A DNA stretch of 64,000 nt from the NCBI RefSeq assembly GCF_020521235.1, contig NZ_BLAY01000012.1, positions 1 to 64,000 on the forward strand, read 5' to 3'. The notes beneath the pieces were generated by a model. The model was not told where the DNA came from and did no database searches. It saw nothing but the letters and a program-made list of their open reading frames with translations. The stretch is from Microseira wollei NIES-4236 (GTDB lineage Bacteria; Cyanobacteriota; Cyanobacteriia; Cyanobacteriales; Aerosakkonemataceae). Positions 32,600 through 40,925 of this stretch are shown here, one piece after another. The position numbers and the translations under genes are program-made. Every line of letters begins with the position of its first letter. Position 1 is the stretch's first letter.

Positions 32600-32896
32600 T
32601 TAAGCAGCTGGCAGTTCTTGAATCAGTACGTAAGGTTGTACGATCAGGGCGTGAAACCGCTGGGTTGGGTTGCTATTCCAGGCTTCTTTTTGGCTATCTG
32701 AGGGTTTATAGATCAGTTGTTCGCCGATCCAGCGCTGCACCGATGGTACGTTATCGTTGGCGATGGCAACCCCCACATCCACCAAATCGAGTCCAGTAGC
32801 CACTACAATCAATGAATCGCGCTTCGCGTGGGGACACAGCCAAGTCCATTCTGCTTCATCTAGCGTTGCCGCTAATTCTGCTCTTAAGTCTTGCAT
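32600..32896 (-). CDS. DUF2288 family protein
   Basis: This 98-aa acidic protein reads LRAELAATLDEAEWTWL, DSLIVVATGLDLVDVGVAIA, DNVPSVQRWIGEQLIYKPS and FHALIVQPYVLIQE. This is the DUF2288 pattern, a small cytosolic family of cyanobacteria and proteobacteria without assigned function. There is no signal or membrane span. It lies between the PerM gene and plsC on the same strand, 85 bases downstream of plsC. Confidence 0.8.
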   Translation of the reverse strand: MQDLRAELAATLDEAEWTWLCPHAKRDSLIVVATGLDLVDVGVAIANDNVPSVQRWIGEQLIYKPSDSQKEAWNSNPTQRFHALIVQPYVLIQELPAA

Positions 32897-32981
32897 TAGT
32901 AAAGAACTGTTACCGATTATGGCTCATTTTAACTTGCGATCGCGCCCCACAGCGTCTATCGCGCTAAAGACTGGCTCTGAC

Positions 32982-33620
32982 TCAACGTCCTAAATCGTAC
33001 AGCGCGTTAATTTGGGCCGCACAGCGCTGGGTTATGGACTCTAATTCTGAACGATCTGTAGAATTAGGGGGCTCGATTAACTCACCAATCCGCACCGTCA
33101 CCGGCACCAGACGAGGCATTGCAGAACCTTCCAGCAAAATTTTACTCGTCCCCCACAAACTCACCGGCAATAAAGGTGCTTTGGCTTTAGCTGCAATCAG
33201 TGCAGCACCCAGCTTAGGTTCTGTAATTCGTTCATCTGGCGTGCGAGTCCCCTGCAAAAACACACCAGTCGCCCACCCAGCTGCCAAATAGTTGAGCGCT
33301 GCCCGAATTGTACTGCGATCTGCGGCTTGACGCTTGACTGGATAAGCACCATACAATTCAATCGCTTGCTTTAGAACAGGCACTTTAAACAGTTCTTCCT
33401 TTGCCATGTAAGCTACCGGACGCCGCACGCAACAGGATAAAATCGGCGGGTCAAAGTAACTGGCATGGTTGCTGACGACCACCACAGGGCCTTCTGGCGG
33501 CACATTTTCTGTCCCATAAACCTGCCCCCGAAAGTAACAATTAAACATGGGGCTAACTACCGACCACTTAAAGGCGTGGTATAGCAATAAACTGGCAAAT
33601 GGTTCGCGATTTCGACCCAT
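32982..33620 (-). CDS. plsC: 1-acyl-sn-glycerol-3-phosphate acyltransferase
   Basis: This 212-aa protein has the LPLAT motif I NHASYFDPP (H and D, about residues 51-59), an EG/substrate motif GVFLQGTRTPDER in place of the usual FPEGTRS, and PLLPVSLWGT. It adds the second acyl chain to lysophosphatidate to make phosphatidate. ATG 33620 is preceded on the minus strand by GGAGAGGGAGTAATT, a good ribosome site. In many cyanobacteria plsC follows plsX-fabH-fabD. Here it is separated from fabD by about 3 kb of other genes and repeats. Confidence 0.9.
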   Translation of the reverse strand: MGRNREPFASLLLYHAFKWSVVSPMFNCYFRGQVYGTENVPPEGPVVVVSNHASYFDPPILSCCVRRPVAYMAKEELFKVPVLKQAIELYGAYPVKRQAADRSTIRAALNYLAAGWATGVFLQGTRTPDERITEPKLGAALIAAKAKAPLLPVSLWGTSKILLEGSAMPRLVPVTVRIGELIEPPNSTDRSELESITQRCAAQINALYDLGR

Positions 33621-33747
33621 AATTACTCCCTCTCCAGATCAATAATACTGGCAAGGGCTGTTGAAAGCGAATAAAGTCTGCCAGTTCTCATTGACACTCG
33701 CCGATTTCAAGACTCAGGGCTTTCGCCTACTATTTTGTAAAAATACC

Positions 33748-33849
33748 AGGACTTACGCAAAAAAACAAAGGTGAAATCGATTAATCGTGGGTTTGGAGGA
33801 GCGAGATGGACGCATCACCTTTGTTTTTGGCTCCGCGTGCGTAAGTCCT
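33748..33849. repeat. MITE-like element (102 bp)
   Basis: CCAGGACTTACGCA (33746) and TGCGTAAGTCCTGG (to 33851) are near-perfect terminal inverted repeats. A second inner inverted pair AACAAAGGTGA/ATCACCTTTGTT makes the whole element able to fold as one long hairpin. Confidence 0.85.
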
Positions 33850-34079
33850 GGGATATTTACGGAAATAGCGTTGATAATTCAGGACTTATATCGTTTTCCC
33901 TTCTTGATGCTACAGATCCGATCCCCAACTATTTTTGGAGTGCCTGCTGAAACATCTTAATCGCATCAACATGACTCACCATATTGATGGAACGTAACAA
34001 CAAATCCAGATCGATTCCTTTTACTTCCTCACTACTAGAAATCTTTTCATAGTGCAATGTTTTACAATACAACATTGTC

Positions 34080-34137
34080 GGGACACGGCAGGAGAAAACC
34101 TTTGCGCTGGTGGCAAAACTTACTGATGCCGTGTCCC
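34080..34137. repeat. Dispersed GGGACACGGCA inverted repeat
   Basis: The arms GGGACACGGCA (34080-34090) and TGCCGTGTCCC (34127-34137) match perfectly over 11 bases. A close relative with GGGGCACGGCA arms lies at 40437-40500. Confidence 0.75.
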
Positions 34138-34248
34138 TACTCTCCATCGATCTGACTGAAAATAGCTATAATCCAGACATTCGGACTGTCGGATTTTGAT
34201 CTAGATATCATTGCGATCGCTCTCGCCCCCGAAGTCGATTGCGATCGC

Positions 34249-35172
34249 TTAGGGTACCCCCTGAGTAATCGCACTCTGTCCTTGAGATGAAGTTGCATAG
34301 CCTAAGAATGCTTGCACCACTGGACTGGGAGGATTTTTATAAACGTAAAATAGTTGACGTTTATAGGGATAAGTCGGGGAATCTGGCAAGGCACCGTTCA
34401 CGGCTAAGGGGCGTACCGTGCCTTTATTGGCGGTTACTTGAGTAAAGGTAGCGTAACTAATCCCATCGGTTTTAAGTTCTCTAAATAAGGCGGTTGTCTC
34501 ATCTCTAGGCCATGTCGTAATATTAGGCCCGGTGCCAAAATTACCGCCTCCCAGCACCAGTTCTTGGAAAAATTGTTGGGTACCGCTACCTGCGGGTCGG
34601 TTGATAACTCGAATTGTCCCCGCACCGCCTCCCAAGTTCGACCAGTTGGTAATATCTCCTTCAAAGATATCTTCAACTTGGCCTGAAGTTAAGCTGCCTT
34701 GGAAGGGGTTATTAACGCCGACGACTAGAGCGATCGCATCTACGGCTACGGGTACTGCGACTAAGCCTTGCCCTTGTTCTTGGGGCGTCAGTGGACGCGA
34801 TATTGCCGCCACATCGATATTCCCCGCTATGAGAGCCTGAATTCCTTTATCCGAACCACTGGCATTGGTAATAACATTAGTCCCTGGGAACTGTCCTTGA
34901 AAGCCTGTTTTAAGGCTTTGATTAATAGTTACCATGCTGGTAGAACCATCAATTCTCACGGTTGTGCCAGCCGGTACTGAAGTCGGGAAAGGAAACGAAC
35001 CACCTGTCGTTGTGGGTGCTGTTGGGATAGGCGCGTTGGGAAGTGCTGTTCCTGGTTGAGGTAGTTCGCCTTGTTGTGGTTGACGCCTGAAAAAGAACCA
35101 GTAACCGCCACCTGCTAGCAGCAGAAATACCAGAATATAAACGATTGGAGGCGGGCCGCTTTTCTGAGCCAT
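34249..35172 (-). CDS. Membrane-anchored PstS-like phosphate-binding protein
   Basis: This 307-aa protein has one N-terminal transmembrane span (IVYILVFLLLAGGGYWFFF), a Pro/Gly/Thr-rich linker (about 35-65) and a PstS-family type II binding domain with DGSTSMVTINQSLKTGF, GSDKGIQALIAGNIDVAAISRPL and RPAGSGTQQFFQELVLG. It likely binds phosphate or a similar anion in the periplasm. The membrane anchor instead of a cleaved signal, and the lack of pstCAB genes nearby, suggest a sensing or accessory role, which is inference. ATG 35172 follows GCAAGCAACAAAAAACT, a weak site. Confidence 0.85.
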   Translation of the reverse strand: MAQKSGPPPIVYILVFLLLAGGGYWFFFRRQPQQGELPQPGTALPNAPIPTAPTTTGGSFPFPTSVPAGTTVRIDGSTSMVTINQSLKTGFQGQFPGTNVITNASGSDKGIQALIAGNIDVAAISRPLTPQEQGQGLVAVPVAVDAIALVVGVNNPFQGSLTSGQVEDIFEGDITNWSNLGGGAGTIRVINRPAGSGTQQFFQELVLGGGNFGTGPNITTWPRDETTALFRELKTDGISYATFTQVTANKGTVRPLAVNGALPDSPTYPYKRQLFYVYKNPPSPVVQAFLGYATSSQGQSAITQGVP

Positions 35173-35262
35173 AGTTTTTTGTTGCTTGCTTTGTAAGTAA
35201 TTACTTACCTAAAGCTACAGTTTGCCAATTGGTTATTCCGTTCTTGACTTGATTTTTTAAGG

Positions 35263-35961
35263 TTAATTGCTGTTGCTTGTTTTGTTTGATATTTGCTTGA
35301 GACGACGTTCTACCTCGTGATTATCGATATCAGCTAGGAGTTTAGCATCTGGGTTTTCCAGTTCTGCTAAGGCTTGTTGTTCTAGATTTTGGCGTTCCAT
35401 TTCGCTTTTAGTGGCTTCAAACTGAGCCTTAGCCGAATCGATGTTAAATTCGTTGTTAATCTTTGCGATTGCTTCGAGTGCTTCGTTCATATCTGCCAAG
35501 TCTTTCATGTTTTGCATGTCGAGCTTATATTTTTCCAATTTCATCTGCTCTCGATGCAGCGTCATCTGAGACGCATTCACGGCGGCTTCTGCTTGTTTCA
35601 GCATTTCCTCTAACTGTGCCAAAAGTTGCTCGGTTTGAATCACTTTTGTCATTGCCATCCGCGCTGCTGCTTCATCGCCGCTGTTTTGCGCCATTACCGC
35701 TTGCTGCTCTAAGTTTTGCAATTCTTTGACTTTTGCTTGATATCTTGTTTTAGCACCTTTGTACGAAGTTTCTTGAGCATTTACTGCCGCAGCCAGCTTT
35801 TGCACTGATTCCTGGATTGATTGTAGATACTGTTCTGCTGCTGCTACAGGCTGCAAAGCCTTTGTTTCTGGCTCTGCTGGCTTTCCCCACAGCCAATTCC
35901 AAGCTGATATGGTAATCCGTCCAGCCTTCTCACCCATTAACCAATATATAAATTTCTTCAT
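35263..35961 (-). CDS. PspA/IM30-like coiled-coil protein
   Basis: This 232-aa protein starts with an amphipathic region (FIYWLMGEKAGRITISAWNWLWGKP) and is helical and Gln/Ala/Lys-rich for the rest, with long heptad stretches (TRYQAKVKELQNLEQQAVMAQ, IQTEQLLAQLEEMLKQAEAAV). This resembles PspA/Vipp1 (IM30) proteins, which bind membranes and help maintain thylakoid or inner membranes, but the N-terminal amphipathic helix and sequence are diverged, so it is not a certain Vipp1. It lies 90 bases upstream of the PstS-like gene on the same strand. No signal peptide is present. Confidence 0.65.
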   Translation of the reverse strand: MKKFIYWLMGEKAGRITISAWNWLWGKPAEPETKALQPVAAAEQYLQSIQESVQKLAAAVNAQETSYKGAKTRYQAKVKELQNLEQQAVMAQNSGDEAAARMAMTKVIQTEQLLAQLEEMLKQAEAAVNASQMTLHREQMKLEKYKLDMQNMKDLADMNEALEAIAKINNEFNIDSAKAQFEATKSEMERQNLEQQALAELENPDAKLLADIDNHEVERRLKQISNKTSNSN

Positions 35962-36161
35962 AAAATCCCGTTGCCCTGTTTTGGGAGTTTATTTTAAGCT
36001 CCAGCCTGCAACGCTGTCTGGGAAATTAACAATATTTTTCAGCGAGCGCCCCATCTAAATCAGCAGTCACAATACTAGCTATTGATTTAGATTTTAGCTG
36101 CCTTTGGTTAAGGTTATGTTAACAGGACTTACCCACGACGATCCTAGAAACCAAAATCCTG
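35962..36161. other. Intergenic region with half a MITE
   Basis: CAGGACTTACCCACGACGATCCTAGAAACC at 36124-36152 matches the left end and first core part of the MITE family. The other half is missing. It lies directly beside the Uma2 tail remnant. Confidence 0.45.
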
Positions 36162-36317
36162 TCAATCCAAAAGTTCTAAGCTAATTCCCAAAGCCTGCAA
36201 CTGTTCTGGAGACAGGGATTTCAGGCGTTCTGTTAGTTGCGATCGCTTTTGCTGTTCTTGTTCTGCTTGTTGCTGGGCAACATTAGCACGTTCTTCAGCA
36301 ACGTCAGCACGCTGTCG
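36162..36317 (-). pseudogene. C-terminal tail remnant, possibly of a Uma2-type gene
   Basis: Read on the minus strand, 51 codons without interruption give a charged coiled-coil tail (ERANVAQQQAEQEQQKRSQL), then LKSLSPEQLQALGISLELLD and a stop. Such tails occur at the end of cyanobacterial Uma2 (DUF820) or Rpn-like nuclease proteins. The 5' side ends at STRR repeats (from 36315), so the catalytic part is lost. It has no start codon of its own. Confidence 0.6.
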
Positions 36318-36400
36318 CTAATGGCTAATGGCTAATGTCAGTAAAAATCCTATATTAGCAATTAGCAATTAGCAATTAGCAATTAGCAACTTCGAAGTTT
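36315..36400. repeat. STRR heptamer repeats truncating the remnant
   Basis: CTAATGGCTAATGGCTAATG at the left faces CAATTAGCAATTAGCAATTAGC at the right. A separate hairpin with arms TGTAGCGACAC and GTGTCGCTACA follows at about 36492-36523. Confidence 0.7.
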
Positions 36401-36550
36401 ATAACTAGCAACTTGGGTTAGTAGCGAGCGCTAATTTTAAAGCCTGGGTACCGCTGACGCGGAATCCGAAGGGTAGGCATGCAAAGTCTCGTGTAGCGAC
36501 ACGCTTTAGGGTGTCGCTACAAAGTTGACATGCTCCCCACCCTACAGATG

Positions 36551-37429
36551 CTACAAACAATCTGCTGCACTACCAATATTGACCAAAGTTAAATCCGGAC
36601 AAGCGCGTTTAATTAAACCCGTTAGTACCTTACCGGGGCCAATTTCTATTACTTGTTCAATCCCTTGTTTTGGTAATTCTGCTTGAATTTCCCGCCACCG
36701 CACCGAGCCGGTCATTTGTTGGGTAAGACGCTGCTTAAGAACGTTACCATCTACTGACGGTACTGGAGCGACATTTGATAATACTGGCACCGCAGCATCT
36801 GAAAACGAGACAGACTCAAGAACTTCTTTAAATTCCGTCGCGGCATTTGCCATCAAAGGCGAGTGAAAAGCACCGGATACATTTAAACGAACGGCACGTT
36901 TTGCTTTAACTTGAGATAGGATGGCTTCTACTCCTTCTGGCGTGCCGGAAATAACAACTTGAGACGAACTGTTATCATTTGCCAGGACAACATCAGGATT
37001 TTGTGCGATTTTTTGTTCTAATTCTTCGCGTTTAAATCCCATGAGAGCCGCCATCATCCCACCTGCGGCACTATCCATCAATTCAGAACGGCGTTTGACT
37101 AATTTTAAACCAGATTCAAAGTCAAAAACAGAAGCCGCATAAAGCGCGACATATTCTCCTAAACTGTGACCCGCAACTAAGTCGGGTTGATTTCCCTTTT
37201 CTTTGATTAGATCGGCGAGAATGCTTTCTACTACATACAAACAAGGCTGAGTATAAAGCGTGCGCGATAGTTTGTCTTCCTCGCTTTTACATATTTCGGG
37301 AACCGACCACCCTAAAATTTGCTCTGCTTGTTCAAATTTAGTTTTAGCATTTGGCAGTTCTAATAAATCTAATCCCATGCCTATTGCTTGCGAACCTTGT
37401 CCTGGAAATACCCATGCAGTTTTTGTCAT
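36551..37429 (-). CDS. fabD: Malonyl-CoA:ACP transacylase
   Basis: This 292-aa enzyme shows the FabD pattern: WVFPGQGSQAIGMG at the start, the nucleophile-elbow GHSLGEYVALYAA (Ser about residue 92), RSELMDSAAGGMMAALMG, and SGAFHSPLM with the catalytic His. It loads malonate on acyl carrier protein for fatty acid synthesis. The start ATG 37429 is preceded by repeat-like CAGTTGTCAGTAGTCAG sequence with no strong ribosome site. fabH and plsX lie upstream on the same strand, separated from it by a Uma2 gene. Confidence 0.95.
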   Translation of the reverse strand: MTKTAWVFPGQGSQAIGMGLDLLELPNAKTKFEQAEQILGWSVPEICKSEEDKLSRTLYTQPCLYVVESILADLIKEKGNQPDLVAGHSLGEYVALYAASVFDFESGLKLVKRRSELMDSAAGGMMAALMGFKREELEQKIAQNPDVVLANDNSSSQVVISGTPEGVEAILSQVKAKRAVRLNVSGAFHSPLMANAATEFKEVLESVSFSDAAVPVLSNVAPVPSVDGNVLKQRLTQQMTGSVRWREIQAELPKQGIEQVIEIGPGKVLTGLIKRACPDLTLVNIGSAADCL

Positions 37430-37483
37430 TAGTCAGTTGTCAGTAGTCAGTTGTTAGTGATGAATATTATAGGGAAAAAAGTC

Positions 37484-38038
37484 TTACTCGAATACAGGAG
37501 GCCATAGTTCGGCGACAGGCAACTCCCAACCAGGGAATAATTCTGGAATAGTCAGGGTATCTTCGTTATTCAGGACGGTTGGTTCGCTATGGGGGCGATA
37601 AATTGTTACTTTCTGTTGCTCTGGATCGATTATTATTCCTACCCTCGCTGCTAGTGCGAGATACATTTCTATTTTTTCTTCAATTTTCTTAAACCGATCG
37701 GTTTTAGATTTAATCTCTACAACCATGTCAGGAATTAATTGACCAAAGGCACGGGGACTTTGCCGCAATCGTTCTGCTGTAACGAAGGATACATCGGGAG
37801 CGCGTAAGTTGGTATCAGACAGAATAAAGCCACCGCTAGAATCAAATAATCGTCCTAGTTTTCGCGGTTCAATCCAAAAGAACAAAAAGGCGATTAAACG
37901 CGCGCTAATCTCACTTGAACCTTTCCCCGATGGCTCCATAATTACAATATTCCCATCTGGCAATTCCATCTGATAATCTAGAGAAGCATCTTGCAATAAT
38001 TCTTGGATTTTCTCAAAATCCTGTATGGTTAAATTCAT
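37484..38038 (-). CDS. Uma2 family (DUF820) endonuclease-like protein
   Basis: This 184-aa protein of the Uma2 family has a PD-(D/E)XK-type restriction-like core with RAPDVSFVTAERLRQ, PDMVVEIKSKTDRFKKIEEKIEMYLAL and IIDPEQQKVTIYRP. Asp in APD, Glu and Lys in VEIKSKTD are the likely metal site. These proteins are very abundant in cyanobacteria, and function is unproven. ATG 38038 is chosen because GAGGACA stands upstream and the longer frame runs through STRR repeats. It sits between fabH and fabD, an order not expected for this lipid cluster, and is flanked by repeats on its 5' side. Confidence 0.85.
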   Translation of the reverse strand: MNLTIQDFEKIQELLQDASLDYQMELPDGNIVIMEPSGKGSSEISARLIAFLFFWIEPRKLGRLFDSSGGFILSDTNLRAPDVSFVTAERLRQSPRAFGQLIPDMVVEIKSKTDRFKKIEEKIEMYLALAARVGIIIDPEQQKVTIYRPHSEPTVLNNEDTLTIPELFPGWELPVAELWPPVFE

Positions 38039-38059
38039 AGCAATTGTCCTCAATTTTTC

Positions 38060-38125
38060 CTTCAGATGGTAATTGCTAATTGCTAATAGGTAATTGCTTA
38101 CCCTTACGATTAGCAATTAGCAATT
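38060..38125. repeat. STRR heptamer repeats between fabH and the Uma2 gene
   Basis: GGTAATTGCTAATTGCTAATAGGTAATTGC faces GATTAGCAATTAGCAATTAGC, forming a self-complementary array in the 104-bp spacer. Confidence 0.7.
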
Positions 38126-38142
38126 AGCAAGCTGGCAAATAA

Positions 38143-39144
38143 CTAACCCCATTGGAAGATAGCAGCACCCCAGGTTAATCCTGCACCGAAACCAGAGGCG
38201 GCGATAGTATCTCCTGTTTTAATTTTGCCTTGACGGACGGCTTCATCGAGGGCGATGGGAATTGAGGCGGCGGAGGTATTGCCGTAGTTGGCGAGATTGC
38301 CGATCACTTTGCTATCGGGAATTTTGAGGCGAGAGGCGACGGCGTCGAGTATTCTTTGATTGGCTTGATGTAATAGCAACCAGTCTATTTGGTCAACGCT
38401 GAGATTGGCGCGAAAAAGGGCTTTTTCTATAACTTCTGGCACTCTTTTAACGGCGAAGCGATATACTTCTTGACCGTTCATGGTAATGGGTTGGTAGATG
38501 CCTTTAGCGACGCTAACCCCTGGAATGAGTTCTTGGGGCTGGGCTTGGTAAGCTAGGCTGAGGAAGTGATTCTGAGTGCCGTCGCTTTTGAGTTCAAATC
38601 CGAGTAGGCGATCGCTTCCTTCCAATGCCTGTAACACCACCGCCCCTGCTCCATCTCCAAATAATACGCAGGTGCTGCGATCTGTCCAATCTACCCAGCG
38701 GGAGAGGACATCGGCTCCGATTAACAGTACGTTACGATAAACGCCCGTGCGAATGAACTGCGCCGCCGTGACCATTCCGAAGACAAACCCCGAACAAGCG
38801 GCGGTCAGGTCAAAAGCGACGGCGCGAGATGCCCCTAGTTGCGCTTGAATAAGACTGGCACTGCCAAACAGGTCGTCAGGGGTAGATGTTGCCAGGATAA
38901 TCAGATCGAGATCTTCTGGCGCGATCGCAGCCATTGCCAGTGCATTTTTGGCGGCATATGTTGCGATCTCGCTCAGGGAATCATCTGGCGACGCCAAACG
39001 CCGCTGTTTTATTCCGGTTCTGGTGGCGATCCACTCATCAGATGTTTCCACAATCTGAGAGAGTCCGAAATTATCTACACTAGCTTGCGGAGTGCAAGCC
39101 CCACACCCTGTAATGGCAATGCCTGCCTGAAATTGTTCCAACAT
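38143..39144 (-). CDS. fabH: Beta-ketoacyl-ACP synthase III
   Basis: This 333-aa enzyme has the catalytic Cys in FDLTAACSGFVFGM (about residue 115), His in WLLLHQANQRILDAVA and Asn in IGNLANYGNTSAASIP. It condenses acetyl-CoA with malonyl-ACP to start fatty acid chains. ATG 39142-39144 overlaps the plsX stop by one base (TAATG), so translation is coupled. The early motif ITGCGACTPQASVDN and TRTGIKQRR are family-typical. Confidence 0.95.
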   Translation of the reverse strand: MLEQFQAGIAITGCGACTPQASVDNFGLSQIVETSDEWIATRTGIKQRRLASPDDSLSEIATYAAKNALAMAAIAPEDLDLIILATSTPDDLFGSASLIQAQLGASRAVAFDLTAACSGFVFGMVTAAQFIRTGVYRNVLLIGADVLSRWVDWTDRSTCVLFGDGAGAVVLQALEGSDRLLGFELKSDGTQNHFLSLAYQAQPQELIPGVSVAKGIYQPITMNGQEVYRFAVKRVPEVIEKALFRANLSVDQIDWLLLHQANQRILDAVASRLKIPDSKVIGNLANYGNTSAASIPIALDEAVRQGKIKTGDTIAASGFGAGLTWGAAIFQWG

Positions 39145-40178
39145 TATTCTCCATCAGCCGCCTGAGCAGCGGTTTTCTGATACTGGGAACTAATGCGTTC
39201 CAGTACCTGGTGATCGACGGCTTCTTTTGCCAAGCGAATTGCATTAAATATCGAAGGTGCTTGGGAAGATCCGTGACTGATAATGCAAATTCCCGCTACT
39301 CCCAACAGCAAACCGCCACCGTGTTCGGCGTGATCCATCCGTTGTTTGATTCGCTTCAGGTTCGGTTTGAGGATTGCTGTCCCCAACATCCCATTCAATC
39401 CTTGGGGTAACTCTTCTTTGACGATGTTGAGCATCACTTCGCCTACGGCTTCGGCAAATTTTAACAACACATTGCCGACAAAGCCATCGCAAACGATCAC
39501 GTCAAAATTGCCCGAAAGGACATCTCGCCCCTCAGCGTTGCCCACAAAATTAATGCTGGGATTTTCCTTCAGCAGTTGATGAGCGCGAATAGCCAAATCG
39601 TTGCCTTTGCACTCTTCCTCGCCGATGTTGAGTAACCCCACCTTGGGATTTTCCACATCCAGCACGTATCTGCTGTAAACCGACCCCATGACGGCGAACT
39701 GATCCAAAAACTTAGGACGCGAATCCACATTCGCTCCCACATCCAAGATCAGTACGGGTTTGCCCGCAATCATCGTCGGAAAAACCGCACCAATCGCTGG
39801 GCGATCGATTCCCGGCAATCTTCCCAAACGCAGCAAAGCGGCTGCCATAGCCGCCCCGGAGTGTCCGGCTGAGACGACCGCATCCGCCCGCTTTTGCTTC
39901 ACCAAGTCCATCGCGACGTTGATCGAAGCTTTGGGCTTGCGTTTTAAGCCGCTAAGTGGCTCCTCGTGCATTTCGATTGTGCCTTCTGAAGGCACAATTT
40001 CAATGTTATGAGAACTGGTGTGTTGGTTCAGAATCGCTTCGATCTGAGGGACATCCCCCACCAGCAACACCTCGACATCCAATTCTTCCTTGGCTCTGAG
40101 CGCCCCTACGACGATTTCGGAGGGTGCGAAATCGCCGCCCATAGCGTCAATTGCAATTCGTGCGCGAGTTGATCCCAT
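39144..40178 (-). CDS. plsX: Phosphate acyltransferase PlsX
   Basis: This 344-aa protein shows RIAIDAMGGDFAPSEIVVGA at the start, SGAAMAAALLRLGRLPGIDRPAIGA, LDVGANVDSRP and NIGEEECKGNDLAIRAHQLL. It makes acyl-phosphate from acyl-ACP for glycerolipid synthesis and often precedes fabH in bacteria. ATG 40178 follows CTTTGATCA with a modest site. The gap before it holds G-runs and palindromes. Confidence 0.95.
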   Translation of the reverse strand: MGSTRARIAIDAMGGDFAPSEIVVGALRAKEELDVEVLLVGDVPQIEAILNQHTSSHNIEIVPSEGTIEMHEEPLSGLKRKPKASINVAMDLVKQKRADAVVSAGHSGAAMAAALLRLGRLPGIDRPAIGAVFPTMIAGKPVLILDVGANVDSRPKFLDQFAVMGSVYSRYVLDVENPKVGLLNIGEEECKGNDLAIRAHQLLKENPSINFVGNAEGRDVLSGNFDVIVCDGFVGNVLLKFAEAVGEVMLNIVKEELPQGLNGMLGTAILKPNLKRIKQRMDHAEHGGGLLLGVAGICIISHGSSQAPSIFNAIRLAKEAVDHQVLERISSQYQKTAAQAADGE

Positions 40179-40388
40179 TGATCAAAGTTATAGAAACCTC
40201 AAAAATTCTACCAGATGGCTCTCACCCTAATCTCACCCAGATCAGGGAGATTTGGCAGATGTGGAAGTAGTATCTTCAATAACGTGCAACAGCTTTCCCC
40301 ACCCGCGACCTTCGCGCGTGCCATATGGCTGTGATCCCAAGATATATCTATTGGGAACCGATCCGCCAGATGCTTGAGCAGGTGAGCA

Positions 40389-40418
40389 GGGGGGCAGGGG
40401 GGCAGGGGGGCAGGGGGG
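40389..40418 (+). repeat. Four G6 runs separated by CA (quadruplex-forming tract)
   Basis: G6 runs lie at 40389-40394, 40397-40402, 40405-40410 and 40413-40418, each separated by CA. A looser G-run tract of the same style is at 58931-58980. Confidence 0.85.
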
Positions 40419-40436
40419 CTCTTGAGCCACCAAGCT

Positions 40437-40500
40437 GTAGGGGCACGGCAATCTAGATCTCTCGGATAGTTTAACAACGTATGTAATGCCGTGCCCCTAC
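40437..40500. repeat. Dispersed GTAGGGGCACGGCA inverted repeat
   Basis: The arms GTAGGGGCACGGCA (40437-40450) and TGCCGTGCCCCTAC (40487-40500) match over 14 bases. It belongs to the family of the pair at 34080-34137, with G in place of A in GGGACAC. Confidence 0.8.
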
Positions 40501-40925
40501 CGGGCTGGTTTTACCAATAATCGAGGACTTACGCTTGGGCGACCTAGAAACCGGGTTTCACAGCTGGGATCTCTGGTTCCTTGTCGCAGATTTTTCCTAT
40601 AGTAATCTTTGGCAGTTTCAGACAATTGAACGCGCAACCGACCCTTTTGGGTGGGCGAGGTGGGAGAAAAACACTATTGCAACAGTTTTAAGAGGCAAAG
40701 GATCGGTATGATTACTGTCTGGGATTCGATCTTGGGTCAATAGCTCGTGGGTTATGTGGCTTTCCCCAGCTAAGTGTGCGAGTGAGGAAATTTAAGTCTA
40801 TTTAACTGGCTTTTCCGGTAGAAACCAAAATCTGTCGGAAAATCTCTCTGAAAATCTCACCTGCACACCTGCACACCTGCCCACCTGCACAACTGACCGA
40901 TGCGTGAATAGGAGAGAACGGAAAC

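Larger units (their letters stand above)
33621..34248. other. Repeat-rich gap between plsC and the PstS-like gene
   Basis: No gene is supported. A MITE copy occupies 33748-33849 and an inverted repeat pair of another dispersed family lies at 34080-34137. The minus-strand frame 33929-34147 overlaps that palindrome and shows no ribosome site, so it is probably fortuitous or a relic. HIP1 octamers occur at 34213 and near 34241. Confidence 0.45.
40179..40925. other. Divergent plsX/dacB gap with G-runs, a palindrome and a MITE relic
   Basis: No gene is supported. Visible elements are a four-run G6 tract (40389-40418), an inverted repeat (40437-40500), a MITE-like relic from AGGACTTACGCTTGGG at 40524 with AGAAACCGGGTTTCA, and a CACACCTGC tandem (CACCTGCACACCTGCACACC, about 40858-40880) just before dacB. 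Promoters of both divergent genes must be here. Confidence 0.5.

Noticed and set aside
33929-34147. 72-codon minus-strand frame near the GGGACACGGCA repeat
   Set aside because: It overlaps a dispersed inverted repeat, lacks a ribosome site and resembles no family I know.
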